In this document: piece by piece, positions 25,662 to 32,205 of the stretch
Layout of the letters: each line of letters begins with the position of its first letter
Position numbering within the stretch: position 1 is the first letter of the stretch
Source: Clostridiales bacterium DTU023
Lineage (GTDB): Bacteria > Bacillota > Clostridia > Saccharofermentanales > DTU023
Length of the DNA stretch: 38,083 bases
Reading direction: 5' to 3'
Assembly (NCBI GenBank): GCA_001512945.1
Contig: LFTF01000127.1
Coordinates: forward strand, 1-38,083
The notes under the pieces: generated by a model
Seen by the model: the letters and a program-made list of their open reading frames with translations, nothing else
Told to the model about the DNA's origin: nothing
The model's database searches: none
Translations under genes and position numbers: made by a program

Positions 25662-27583
25662 GGTGATTTTCCCTCATTATCGGCTTTGCTGCCTTGGAAG
25701 TGATTATAGATTGTTTGCGCGACTTGGTCGGGGATACCCGCGACAGCCTTGATTTCCTCCAGCGTCGCGTCCGCAATATTTTTGCTGGACCCGAATGTTT
25801 CGATCAATTTTTTTCTGCGCGCCGGGCCTACACCCTGGATTGTTTCTAAGTCATATCGCATCGCGCGAGTATGGCGTTTCCGTTGATTGTGACGCAACGC
25901 GAATCGATGTGCTTCATCCTGGATAGCAGCCAATAAATGCAGCAACCCCAGTCTTCTTGCCCGATCTTCTTGCGTTTCATTTTCCAGGATGTCACGAGCT
26001 ACCGAAGTTGTTAAAAGCTCGATCGTATCTCCCGTCTGTAAGACGAGACCGCGCGTCCTGTGCCTTGTATCCTTGACCATCCCCGCAAGCTCGATGCTGT
26101 GATCCCGCGCGAGCGGAAGACATGAAGACACGTGCCCCCGCCCGCCGTCCAGGAGAATTAAATCGGGTCGGCTTCCAAAGCTTTCGTCATCAAGGCGCTC
26201 AAGCCTGCGTGTCAGAACTTCCTTCATCGAGAGATAGTCATCGATTCCATGAAATCCCTTGATACTGAAATGTCGATAAGAAGAGCGTTCGGGGCGTCCG
26301 TTTACAAAGGTAACCATGGAACCCGAGCGATCGCCTTTGCCAAGATGCGATACATCGTAAGCTTCAATGCGCGCAGGGGGATAGTCCAATCCAACAAGTT
26401 GGCCAAGATACTTGAGCGTATCAGTAACCGCCCGCGGATCCGATCCTCGTGACATGGAACGCCGTTCTAGTGCTTTTTCGGCGTTGTGGCGAGCCATCTC
26501 GATCAGCGCTCTTTTTTGCCCGCGAACAGGCTTTCGCAGGGTAACTGCTCCGCCGCGCTGTTGGCGCAAAAACTCATCGAGCAGCTTTTCATCCGGCAAA
26601 TCCGATTCAACGAGCACTTCTCGGGGAACTTGCCACGCCGCACGATACCGCTCACGTATAAATGAAGCGATGTATTCACCGTCCTCGCCTCCCATATCCT
26701 GTGCGAACACATGCACACAGCCTGTAACACGTCCGCCGCGAACCTCCAGCTTTGCGACAGCCACTTCATTTCCGTTTCGAGCAAGCGCAAGCGCGTCGCG
26801 GTCTCCTCCGGCCTGATCGACAACGCGCTGTTCTTCACGTAACCGCAAAACGGCATGCCATTTTTCTCGAATATCCGCTGCTCGCTCAAAATCGAGACCA
26901 TCGGCCGCCTCTTTCATTTCACTGTAAAAACGCCGAATCAATTCATCGGTTCGCCCTTCAAGAAATGAGCAGACCTCCTGCACCATGGAGCAATAATCTT
27001 CCTGGGATACTTTGTCGGCGCAGGGCGCCATGCAGCGTCCGATATGATGGTTGAGACATGGCCGCTCTTTGCCAATTTCGCGTGGAAGATCTCGTGAACA
27101 GCGACGTAACGGAAAAACCGTCTCCAATACCTTGAGCGCGCGGTTGATATCACCGGCAAGCCATGGCCCGTAATACCTGGCACCTTCTTCTACATCGTCA
27201 CCGACCCGAAAAGCTTTCATAACGCGTGGGTAGGGTTCCTGCAAGGTGACACGGATATACGGGTACTCTTTGTCGTCGCGCATGAGAATATTATAGGGGG
27301 ATTGGTGTTTCTTAATGAGCGTTGCTTCCAGGACCAGCGCTTCTAACTCATTTGCGCATAGAATCGTGTCATAGGAGGCAATCTTTGAGATCATGGACGC
27401 GATACGTTTGTCAACGTTGGGATTGGGGGTAAAATAATTTCTCAGGCGCTGTCGCAGTGAATTTGCTTTCCCGACATATAGAATAGAACCCGATTTGTCA
27501 CGCATAAGGTAAACACCGGGTTCTTCTGGTACTAAATCAAGTTGCGCGTCAAAGACGCCTTTTTGTTTGTTGTGGTCCGTCAT
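25658..27583 (-). CDS. uvrC: Excinuclease ABC subunit C (UvrC)
   Basis: The 641-residue nucleotide-excision nuclease makes both incisions around a lesion after UvrAB loading. Its GIY-YIG nuclease domain reads GVYLMRDKSGSILYVGKAN (23-41). The Cys motif of the family is RCMAPC. A UVR domain (about 205-242) binds UvrB. The RNase H-like nuclease domain contains DVSHLGKGDRSGSMV and PDLILLDGGRGHVSS. Two helix-hairpin-helix motifs end the protein (ETIQGVGPARRKKLIETFGS and AVAGIPDQVAQTIYNHF). The ribosome-binding site is modest (AAGGGA about 11 bases upstream). It heads the run that continues to ppdK and overlaps the next gene by four bases. Confidence 0.96.
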   Translation of the reverse strand: MTDHNKQKGVFDAQLDLVPEEPGVYLMRDKSGSILYVGKANSLRQRLRNYFTPNPNVDKRIASMISKIASYDTILCANELEALVLEATLIKKHQSPYNILMRDDKEYPYIRVTLQEPYPRVMKAFRVGDDVEEGARYYGPWLAGDINRALKVLETVFPLRRCSRDLPREIGKERPCLNHHIGRCMAPCADKVSQEDYCSMVQEVCSFLEGRTDELIRRFYSEMKEAADGLDFERAADIREKWHAVLRLREEQRVVDQAGGDRDALALARNGNEVAVAKLEVRGGRVTGCVHVFAQDMGGEDGEYIASFIRERYRAAWQVPREVLVESDLPDEKLLDEFLRQQRGGAVTLRKPVRGQKRALIEMARHNAEKALERRSMSRGSDPRAVTDTLKYLGQLVGLDYPPARIEAYDVSHLGKGDRSGSMVTFVNGRPERSSYRHFSIKGFHGIDDYLSMKEVLTRRLERLDDESFGSRPDLILLDGGRGHVSSCLPLARDHSIELAGMVKDTRHRTRGLVLQTGDTIELLTTSVARDILENETQEDRARRLGLLHLLAAIQDEAHRFALRHNQRKRHTRAMRYDLETIQGVGPARRKKLIETFGSSKNIADATLEEIKAVAGIPDQVAQTIYNHFQGSKADNEGKSP

Positions 27584-27635
27584 CCGGGAGACTTTCCCTT
27601 CCGATGCCGTTAACCGGTCCCGTTTCAGTTCATTT

Positions 27636-27896
27636 TCACGAAGGTTCAGAACTCATATAGGTAAGGAGTTCCCGGATCGCAAAACTTCCGTCGTCGCCGT
27701 CGGCTGTGACTTCAAGGCGATCACCATTAGCGATACCAAGTGACAGCACGCCTAACAGGCTCTTCGCATTGGCCCGGCGTCCGTCTTTCGAGATATATAT
27801 GCTTGCATTGAAGTTGGACGAGATTTGAATCAGCATCGCGACCGCCTTCATCAGTGTTTGCTCTTTACAATGAAAGATAACATCTTCTCTCAACAT
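27636..27896 (-). CDS. HPr-like protein lacking the phosphorylatable His15
   Basis: The 86-residue protein aligns without gaps to HPr of the sugar phosphotransferase system. The regulatory region is intact: NAKSLLGVLSLGIANGD with Ser at 46 and the following Leu-Gly pattern. The active-site segment that normally reads GxHARPA is EQTLMKAVA, with Leu15 replacing the catalytic His and Lys17 replacing Arg. It therefore cannot accept phosphate from Enzyme I, but it could be phosphorylated at Ser46, as with Bacillus Crh (Gln15), and act on a CcpA-type regulator; that role is inferred. ATG 27896 is chosen because TGGAGA is six bases upstream; an in-frame ATG at 27947 falls inside the -10 box of the promoter. 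It is followed by uvrC after 52 bases. Confidence 0.85.
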   Translation of the reverse strand: MLREDVIFHCKEQTLMKAVAMLIQISSNFNASIYISKDGRRANAKSLLGVLSLGIANGDRLEVTADGDDGSFAIRELLTYMSSEPS

Positions 27897-27910
27897 ATCA
27901 GTTCTCCATT

Positions 27911-27928
27911 TCGGCGTTTCGCCGCCGA
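27911..27928 (-). promoter_or_regulatory. Hairpin just before the HPr-like gene's ribosome-binding site
   Basis: In the transcript TCGGCG and CGCCGA can pair (6 bp, six-base loop; a tighter CGGCG-AAA-CGCCG is also possible), ending only a few bases before the TGGAGA site. It may influence translation or RNA stability. Confidence 0.35.
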
Positions 27929-27946
27929 TGCTGTAACGGTCCATCA

Positions 27947-27976
27947 AGTATAGCGAGTATCCCCACCTAATTTCAA
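27947..27976 (-). promoter_or_regulatory. Promoter of the HPr-like gene
   Basis: TTGAAA (27976-27971) and TATACT (27952-27947) are separated by 18 bases on the minus strand, directly after the rimI stop. Transcription would start near 27940, about 44 bases before the ATG. The long spacer and box quality match the rpsU and ileS promoters in this window. Confidence 0.7.
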
Positions 27977-28543
27977 TTATTGATTGAACAGCTTCACACC
28001 TCTAAAACAGTGCATCTCTTGTCTAACCTCCCATGGAACAGGTGACTCACCTGTCATGAGGATTGCCGCCTCATTCGTATCGGCATAGTATCCGTGCCTT
28101 TTTCCTGTTTCGAAAAATCCGCAGCTCGCGTAAAGCTTTCGTGCGACTGTATTGCCTTCGCGCACTTCAAGGATCCAGCGCGCGATCCCCCTGGACTTCG
28201 CCCACCGTAACAAAGACATCATGAGAATCAATCCGACACCCTTGCCCTGTTCTTCCGGCGCCACGGCAATGCTCAGGATCTCAAACTCATCTGAAATTTC
28301 CCTACCGACCGCGAAAGCATCGGGGTAGGAGGATTCACGACAACACACAAGGACGATCGGTCCGTCCATGCCTCCTGCAAGATAATCTTCAAAATCGCCC
28401 TGTGTCCACGGAGACATATTCGCGGCGCGTTCAATCTGGCATATCGCTTCAAGATCCGGGCGTTGTGCTGACCGAACGATCCGCAAAGAACCGTCGGGCG
28501 CTGCGAAGCGAATCGGACTCATGAGAAGCGGATGCTCTGTCAT
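27977..28543 (-). CDS. rimI: GNAT acetyltransferase, RimI-like (ribosomal S18 alanine N-acetyltransferase)
   Basis: The 188-residue protein has a GNAT fold. The RimI-like N-terminal segment has PWTQGDFEDYLAGG (45-58). Motif A is ILSIAVAPEEQGKGVGLILM (89-108) with the acetyl-CoA loop QGKGVG. Then come EVREGNTVARKLYASCGF (126-143) and RHGYY, followed by AAILM. RimI acetylates the N-terminus of S18, and in many bacteria its gene lies beside tsaB and tsaE as here, which supports the call. The start ATG overlaps the tsaB stop as ATGA and has no clear ribosome-binding site of its own. It is the last gene of tsaE-tsaB-rimI. Confidence 0.88.
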   Translation of the reverse strand: MTEHPLLMSPIRFAAPDGSLRIVRSAQRPDLEAICQIERAANMSPWTQGDFEDYLAGGMDGPIVLVCCRESSYPDAFAVGREISDEFEILSIAVAPEEQGKGVGLILMMSLLRWAKSRGIARWILEVREGNTVARKLYASCGFFETGKRHGYYADTNEAAILMTGESPVPWEVRQEMHCFRGVKLFNQ

Positions 28544-29256
28544 AAATCACAACTTTTCGCGCGTTCCGCAGAAGAACGCAATACGTAACTGGCTTCAAGC
28601 AGGAATGGATCCGTTTCGGCAATACCCCGCTCGAGATCGTCGAGTGCCAGCTCGCTCACGGCCGACGCCCTAATAAAACAAGAACTTGGCGTAGCAAATA
28701 CAATTTGAAACGGAAGTGCGGAAAGATTGACCGTACCGTTGCTATTCGCTGCCTCTATGACAGGGATGCCGTCTCCCGTTACAAGCACGTCGGACCCGGG
28801 AGGGACAACTGAGCACAGAGCGTCAATGAGGCTGGCAACCGGCCGTGGCTCCTCAGGTATCAACAATTCGTCGCCCTGATAAACTGCCGAATAGACGCGA
28901 CCTCCGCGCGCATCGAGAACAGGAACCGCGAGTCGAAATAGACCACCTGCGGAGTGCGCGAGAGCCCGAAGAGAGGAAATGCCAATTGCTTTACCACCCA
29001 CTGCATACGCCATTGTTTTCACAGATGATAATCCAATCCGGATCCCCGTAAATGATCCAGGACCAACCGTTGCGGCAAAGAGATTGACATCAGAGAGCGT
29101 GAGATCACAGCGATCGAGCAAGTCATTGACAGCAGGTTGAAAAGTAACTGCGTGGCGGTAGCCGAGCGCAAGCGATAACTCCGCGAGCACAGCGCGGTCT
29201 CGCGAGACGGCAACTGACAGGGTTTTGCCCGATGTATCGACTCCAAGCACGATCAT
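28540..29256 (-). CDS. tsaB: tRNA t6A biosynthesis protein TsaB
   Basis: The 238-residue protein has the actin/HSP70-like fold start VLGVDTSGKTLSVAV. The motif GYRHAVTFQPAVNDLL follows, and the TsaB signature is TVGPGSFTGIRIGLSSVKTMAYA (about 63-85), then GISSLRALAHSA. TsaB is the non-catalytic partner of TsaD and works with TsaE to attach threonylcarbamoyl to A37 of ANN-decoding tRNAs. The ATG overlaps the tsaE stop and the stop overlaps the rimI ATG. tsaD, often the next gene, is absent here, as rimI is followed by the HPr-like gene and uvrC. Confidence 0.94.
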   Translation of the reverse strand: MIVLGVDTSGKTLSVAVSRDRAVLAELSLALGYRHAVTFQPAVNDLLDRCDLTLSDVNLFAATVGPGSFTGIRIGLSSVKTMAYAVGGKAIGISSLRALAHSAGGLFRLAVPVLDARGGRVYSAVYQGDELLIPEEPRPVASLIDALCSVVPPGSDVLVTGDGIPVIEAANSNGTVNLSALPFQIVFATPSSCFIRASAVSELALDDLERGIAETDPFLLEASYVLRSSAERAKSCDL

Positions 29257-29732
29257 ATGTTATCCCCCCCATGATCCACAATGGCGCGATATTCCGGGAA
29301 ACGGAGAGCCAGCACCCTTTCATCCGGTTTTTCCCCGTACGTAATGGCGATCTCAAGGATTTCTTTTGGCAGCGCTATGCGCACTCGGTCACCCCATTCA
29401 ATAAGAGAAATGACATCGCCTGTAATCAGCTCATCGAAACCGTTGGCGACAAACTCATCGGCATCCCGAAGCCTGTATACGTCAAAGTGATGCAAGGGAA
29501 CTCCGCGCTTATCTCCCGGCTCATGAGGATGAAGAATCGTGAATGTAGGACTCGAGACGTGGCCTTTGACTCCGAGACCTGCCGCAATTCCGCGAACCAG
29601 GCAAGTCTTTCCGGCGCCCAGACTTCCGGTCAAAATAACGACATCTCCGGCGAGGAGATGCGAGGCAAGCTCCCTGCCTATCTCATATGTTTGTGCCGGT
29701 GATGATGTCAATCGTCTTATTTCCATTGTCAT
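29253..29732 (-). CDS. tsaE: tRNA t6A biosynthesis ATPase TsaE
   Basis: The 159-residue P-loop ATPase regulates the TsaBD complex. The Walker A motif is TGSLGAGKT (35-43). The conserved SSPTFTIL (60-67) and HHFDVYRL (81-88) with the following acidic EF pair are present, and LIEWGDRV is the family's C-terminal motif. The start ATG at 29732 has GGAGG five bases upstream; a second ATG two codons later is less well placed. It is first of three overlapping genes and has a possible promoter of its own downstream of the rpsI terminator. Confidence 0.95.
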   Translation of the reverse strand: MTMEIRRLTSSPAQTYEIGRELASHLLAGDVVILTGSLGAGKTCLVRGIAAGLGVKGHVSSPTFTILHPHEPGDKRGVPLHHFDVYRLRDADEFVANGFDELITGDVISLIEWGDRVRIALPKEILEIAITYGEKPDERVLALRFPEYRAIVDHGGDNI

Positions 29733-29756
29733 TGAATCCTCCGGCTGCTTATTTCA

Positions 29757-29782
29757 ATTATAAATCCTGCCACAATGGTCAA
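29757..29782 (-). promoter_or_regulatory. Possible promoter for tsaE-tsaB-rimI
   Basis: A perfect TATAAT (29762-29757) is preceded by TTGACC (29782-29777), but the spacer is only 14 bases, shorter than normal. The -35 box overlaps the T-run of the rpsI terminator. The -10 match is good; the pair as a whole is uncertain. Confidence 0.4.
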
Positions 29783-29808
29783 AAAGCCCCATCCTATGGA
29801 CGGGGCTT
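29778..29808 (-). terminator. Rho-independent terminator of rplM-rpsI
   Basis: AAGCCCC and GGGGCTT (7 bp) plus, after one mismatch, GGA/TCC with a three-base loop form a hairpin at 29784-29808. On the minus strand it is followed by a run of five T. It lies 25 bases after the rpsI stop. Confidence 0.88.
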
Positions 29809-29832
29809 ATCAGTAACAATCGTGTCGAACGA

Positions 29833-30237
29833 TTATCTCTTCGAGAACTGGGAAGCTTTACGTGCTTTCTTGAGACCAGGCTTCTTTCTTTCCTTGGCGC
29901 GCGCATCGCGTGTCAAGAATCCAGCCTTTTTCAAAACAGCCCTGTATTGCTCCGTGTCTGCGTCCACGAGCGCACGGGCAATCCCATGTCTGATGGCGCC
30001 CGCTTGACCGGCTATCCCGCCACCCCGAACGTTGACAAAGATATCGTAACGGTCCTGTACACCCGTTTCTAGGATCGGCTGCCGAACGATGACACGCAGC
30101 GTCTCCACCGGGAAGTAATCTTCAAATGCTTTTTTGTTAACGGTGATTTTTCCGCTTCCAGGATAAAGACGGACGCGTGCGACCGCTTCCTTCCGTCTTC
30201 CTGTACCGTAAAAAAACCGAGTATCCTGATTAGCCAT
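29833..30237 (-). CDS. rpsI: Small ribosomal subunit protein uS9
   Basis: The 134-residue protein begins RFFYGTGRRKEAVARVRLYPGSGKITVN, the S9 signature. VRGGGIAGQAGAIRHGIARAL follows, then the basic tail ending in KARKASQFSKR, whose C-terminal Lys-Arg reaches the decoding-site tRNA in known ribosomes. GAGG stands four bases before the ATG. It follows rplM by 19 bases, the conserved pair in bacteria. Confidence 0.97.
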   Translation of the reverse strand: MANQDTRFFYGTGRRKEAVARVRLYPGSGKITVNKKAFEDYFPVETLRVIVRQPILETGVQDRYDIFVNVRGGGIAGQAGAIRHGIARALVDADTEQYRAVLKKAGFLTRDARAKERKKPGLKKARKASQFSKR

Positions 30238-30256
30238 ATGTCCTCATCCCCTCACG

Positions 30257-30685
30257 CTAAAGTTCAATTTTGACAGGTTTCTGAGCCTGATGATTGTGAT
30301 TTGGTCCCGCATAAACTTTGAGTTTGCGGAACATCGCCCGTCCCAGTGAATTCTTTGGCAGCATTCCACGAACAGCACTTTCCAACACACGCTCCGGATG
30401 TTTCGCCATCATGTGTTCGTAAGGCACCTTACGTAATCCGCTCGGATAACCCGTGTGCCTATAATAAATTTTTTGCTGTTCCTTTTTACCTGTCAATACT
30501 ACCTTGTCTGCATTCACAACAACGACAAAATCACCCATATCCATATGGGGAGTGAATTCTGGTTTGTTTTTACCGCGAAGAATGGTCGCGATCCCTGTCG
30601 CCAACCGACCAACTACTTGGTCTTCCGCGTCGACGAGATACCAGTTGCGCTCGACATCGCTCGCCTTCGGCATATATGTTTTCAT
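30257..30685 (-). CDS. rplM: Large ribosomal subunit protein uL13
   Basis: At 142 residues from ATG 30685 this matches the usual L13 length, beginning MKTYMPKASDVERNWYLVDA. It has VGRLATGIATILRGKNKPEFTPHMDMGDFVVVVNADKV, and HTGYPSGLRKVPYEHMMAKHPERVLESAVRGMLPKN in the C-terminal half. L13 is an early 50S assembly protein, and in some bacteria L13 represses its own operon through the leader. The GTG 51 bases earlier would lie only a few bases from the transcription start, so it was not used. The GGAGG site is 13 bases upstream, with AAGAGA nearer. Confidence 0.97.
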   Translation of the reverse strand: MKTYMPKASDVERNWYLVDAEDQVVGRLATGIATILRGKNKPEFTPHMDMGDFVVVVNADKVVLTGKKEQQKIYYRHTGYPSGLRKVPYEHMMAKHPERVLESAVRGMLPKNSLGRAMFRKLKVYAGPNHNHQAQKPVKIEL

Positions 30686-30715
30686 GCTTATCTCTTGTCC
30701 TCCAACTAATTCAAT

Positions 30716-30739
30716 GCCGAGCGAAGCCTCTCGCACGGC
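30716..30739 (-). ncRNA. Leader hairpin before rplM (possible L13 autoregulatory element)
   Basis: In the transcript GCCG-T-GCG pairs with CGC-T-CGGC (seven pairs with one U-U mismatch). The hairpin begins three to five bases after the predicted start of transcription. L13 leaders that bind L13 are known in Firmicutes, but I could not compare this one with a covariance model. Confidence 0.4.
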
Positions 30740-30748
30740 GCGAGCACC

Positions 30749-30777
30749 ATCTTAACAGGGGAAAACAGCTCTGTCAA
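30749..30777 (-). promoter_or_regulatory. Promoter of rplM-rpsI
   Basis: A perfect TTGACA (30777-30772) and TAAGAT (30754-30749) are 17 bases apart on the minus strand. The start of transcription would be near 30742, 57 bases before the rplM ATG. Confidence 0.75.
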
Positions 30778-30840
30778 TACCAGAATCAAAATACTTCACA
30801 AGAGCTCGAAAATACGCTTGATTTGTGCGTTATTCGCCAT

Positions 30841-32205
30841 TTATCTCCTGCCTCTTGTACGGTTATTTTGCTTCTCGTGAAGCTTTTTCAACTTCATAAG
30901 CAAGATTATGGATCCAACAACGATGGCTGCAATGATTACCACCAGGCCTAACGCGGCAAGCGCCAGGATGACGGGGTCGGTCTGATTGAGCCCCCCTGCA
31001 AAAAACAAATCGTCTTCATTTTTATAAGGCTCTGACTCGAGAGAGCCCGGTTCGGTGACTACCGGGTCTCCGGGAGAAAGGGGTTGTGCGGGGTCGGCTT
31101 GGCCAGACGGTGTCACAGGGGCAAGCAGATCTCTGCCTTCTTTCACCGGAACGCCTTCCTGGCGTGCCGCCTCCTCTAAGATGGCACGAACAGGCAACGC
31201 CCTTGCAAGCCAAGGGTTCTCGCTCATTTCAATCGATGTTATGCCCATCGCCGCGCAAATAAAATGACGATCGTCAGTTGTGACGCCCGATCCGACTAGA
31301 CATTTTCCTGCCTGCGGTGTCGTGCCGGTTTTGACGCCTGTATACCGCTCATAATACTCTGACTGCATGAAGTCGGCTCCGTAGAGCACCAGCGCATTTG
31401 AGTTGCCCATCGTTCCCCACCACGAATTCTCATGCTCATCGGTCGTTGGCATGCGATAGTACCGCATCGAACATATATGAGCAATCAATGGGTTCTTCAA
31501 CGCTTCTGCCGCAATTAGGGCGAGATCATGCGTCGTGGTGTAATGACTCCCGTCCGCCTCATCAAAACCGGCAGGATTTGTGAAATGCGTTCCTGTCGCA
31601 CCCAATTCGACGGCTCGCTGATTCATCCGCCCCACAAAAAGTTCTTGAGAATTAGTCGCGTCATTGTATCCACCCGGATCAATGGCACCATACGAACCAC
31701 CATAGTTTTGAGCGATCACGCGCGCCACATCATTCGCTGAAGCGAGTAGCAACGCTGCCAGACCGTCAACCGTGCGTATCTGGTCGTCGGTCTTTAGCTC
31801 TTTGAGCCTCGCAGAGTTTGGGTCAAGAAAAACGAGCGATTCATCCGAGACGGTGAGCATACGTTCCGGGTCGAAGTTTTCGTCTTCAACAAGAATGAGA
31901 GCTGTCATAATCTTGGTCGTACTGGCATTGGCACGTTTTTTATCAGGATTTTGCGCAATTATGATTTTTTTTGTAACCGCATCAATTACACAATAGGAAT
32001 CCACATTAACTTCATCATAGGCGGGCCATCCAAGATGATCGACCGCGTGTACCTGCATACGATTGACGCCGCCTGTGAAGATTAGTGCCACAATCAACAC
32101 GGCCGTAGCAACAAAAAGGCGCCGGCGCGCTTTTAAATTGGCATTGTCTCTGCCTGCATAATCCCCTATATCATTGTTTCTTTTGTGTAGCTTGGTGTTC
32201 TTCAA
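30841..32205 (-). CDS. D-alanyl-D-alanine carboxypeptidase (peptidase S11, PBP5/DacF-like)
   Basis: The 454-residue protein has an N-terminal membrane helix or signal (about 29-47). The S11 serine peptidase domain has SxxK as STTK (S95, K98), SxN as SAN (156-158) and the KTG triad at 292-294. A Pro-rich linker (about 360-400) and a C-terminal membrane helix (about 411-437) with a short basic tail follow. It trims the terminal D-Ala of peptidoglycan stem peptides on the outer face. TTG at 32205 is chosen because GGAG is seven bases upstream and the TTG overlaps the preceding stop as TTGA. The open frame begins 39 bases earlier at another TTG without a good site. It is coupled to the threonine-synthase-like gene. 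Confidence 0.9.
   Translation of the reverse strand: MKNTKLHKRNNDIGDYAGRDNANLKARRRLFVATAVLIVALIFTGGVNRMQVHAVDHLGWPAYDEVNVDSYCVIDAVTKKIIIAQNPDKKRANASTTKIMTALILVEDENFDPERMLTVSDESLVFLDPNSARLKELKTDDQIRTVDGLAALLLASANDVARVIAQNYGGSYGAIDPGGYNDATNSQELFVGRMNQRAVELGATGTHFTNPAGFDEADGSHYTTTHDLALIAAEALKNPLIAHICSMRYYRMPTTDEHENSWWGTMGNSNALVLYGADFMQSEYYERYTGVKTGTTPQAGKCLVGSGVTTDDRHFICAAMGITSIEMSENPWLARALPVRAILEEAARQEGVPVKEGRDLLAPVTPSGQADPAQPLSPGDPVVTEPGSLESEPYKNEDDLFFAGGLNQTDPVILALAALGLVVIIAAIVVGSIILLMKLKKLHEKQNNRTRGRR

Noticed and set aside
27897..27947. Longer N-terminus for the HPr-like protein
   Set aside because: The upstream ATG overlaps the -10 box and has no ribosome-binding site, and the shorter form aligns exactly to HPr.
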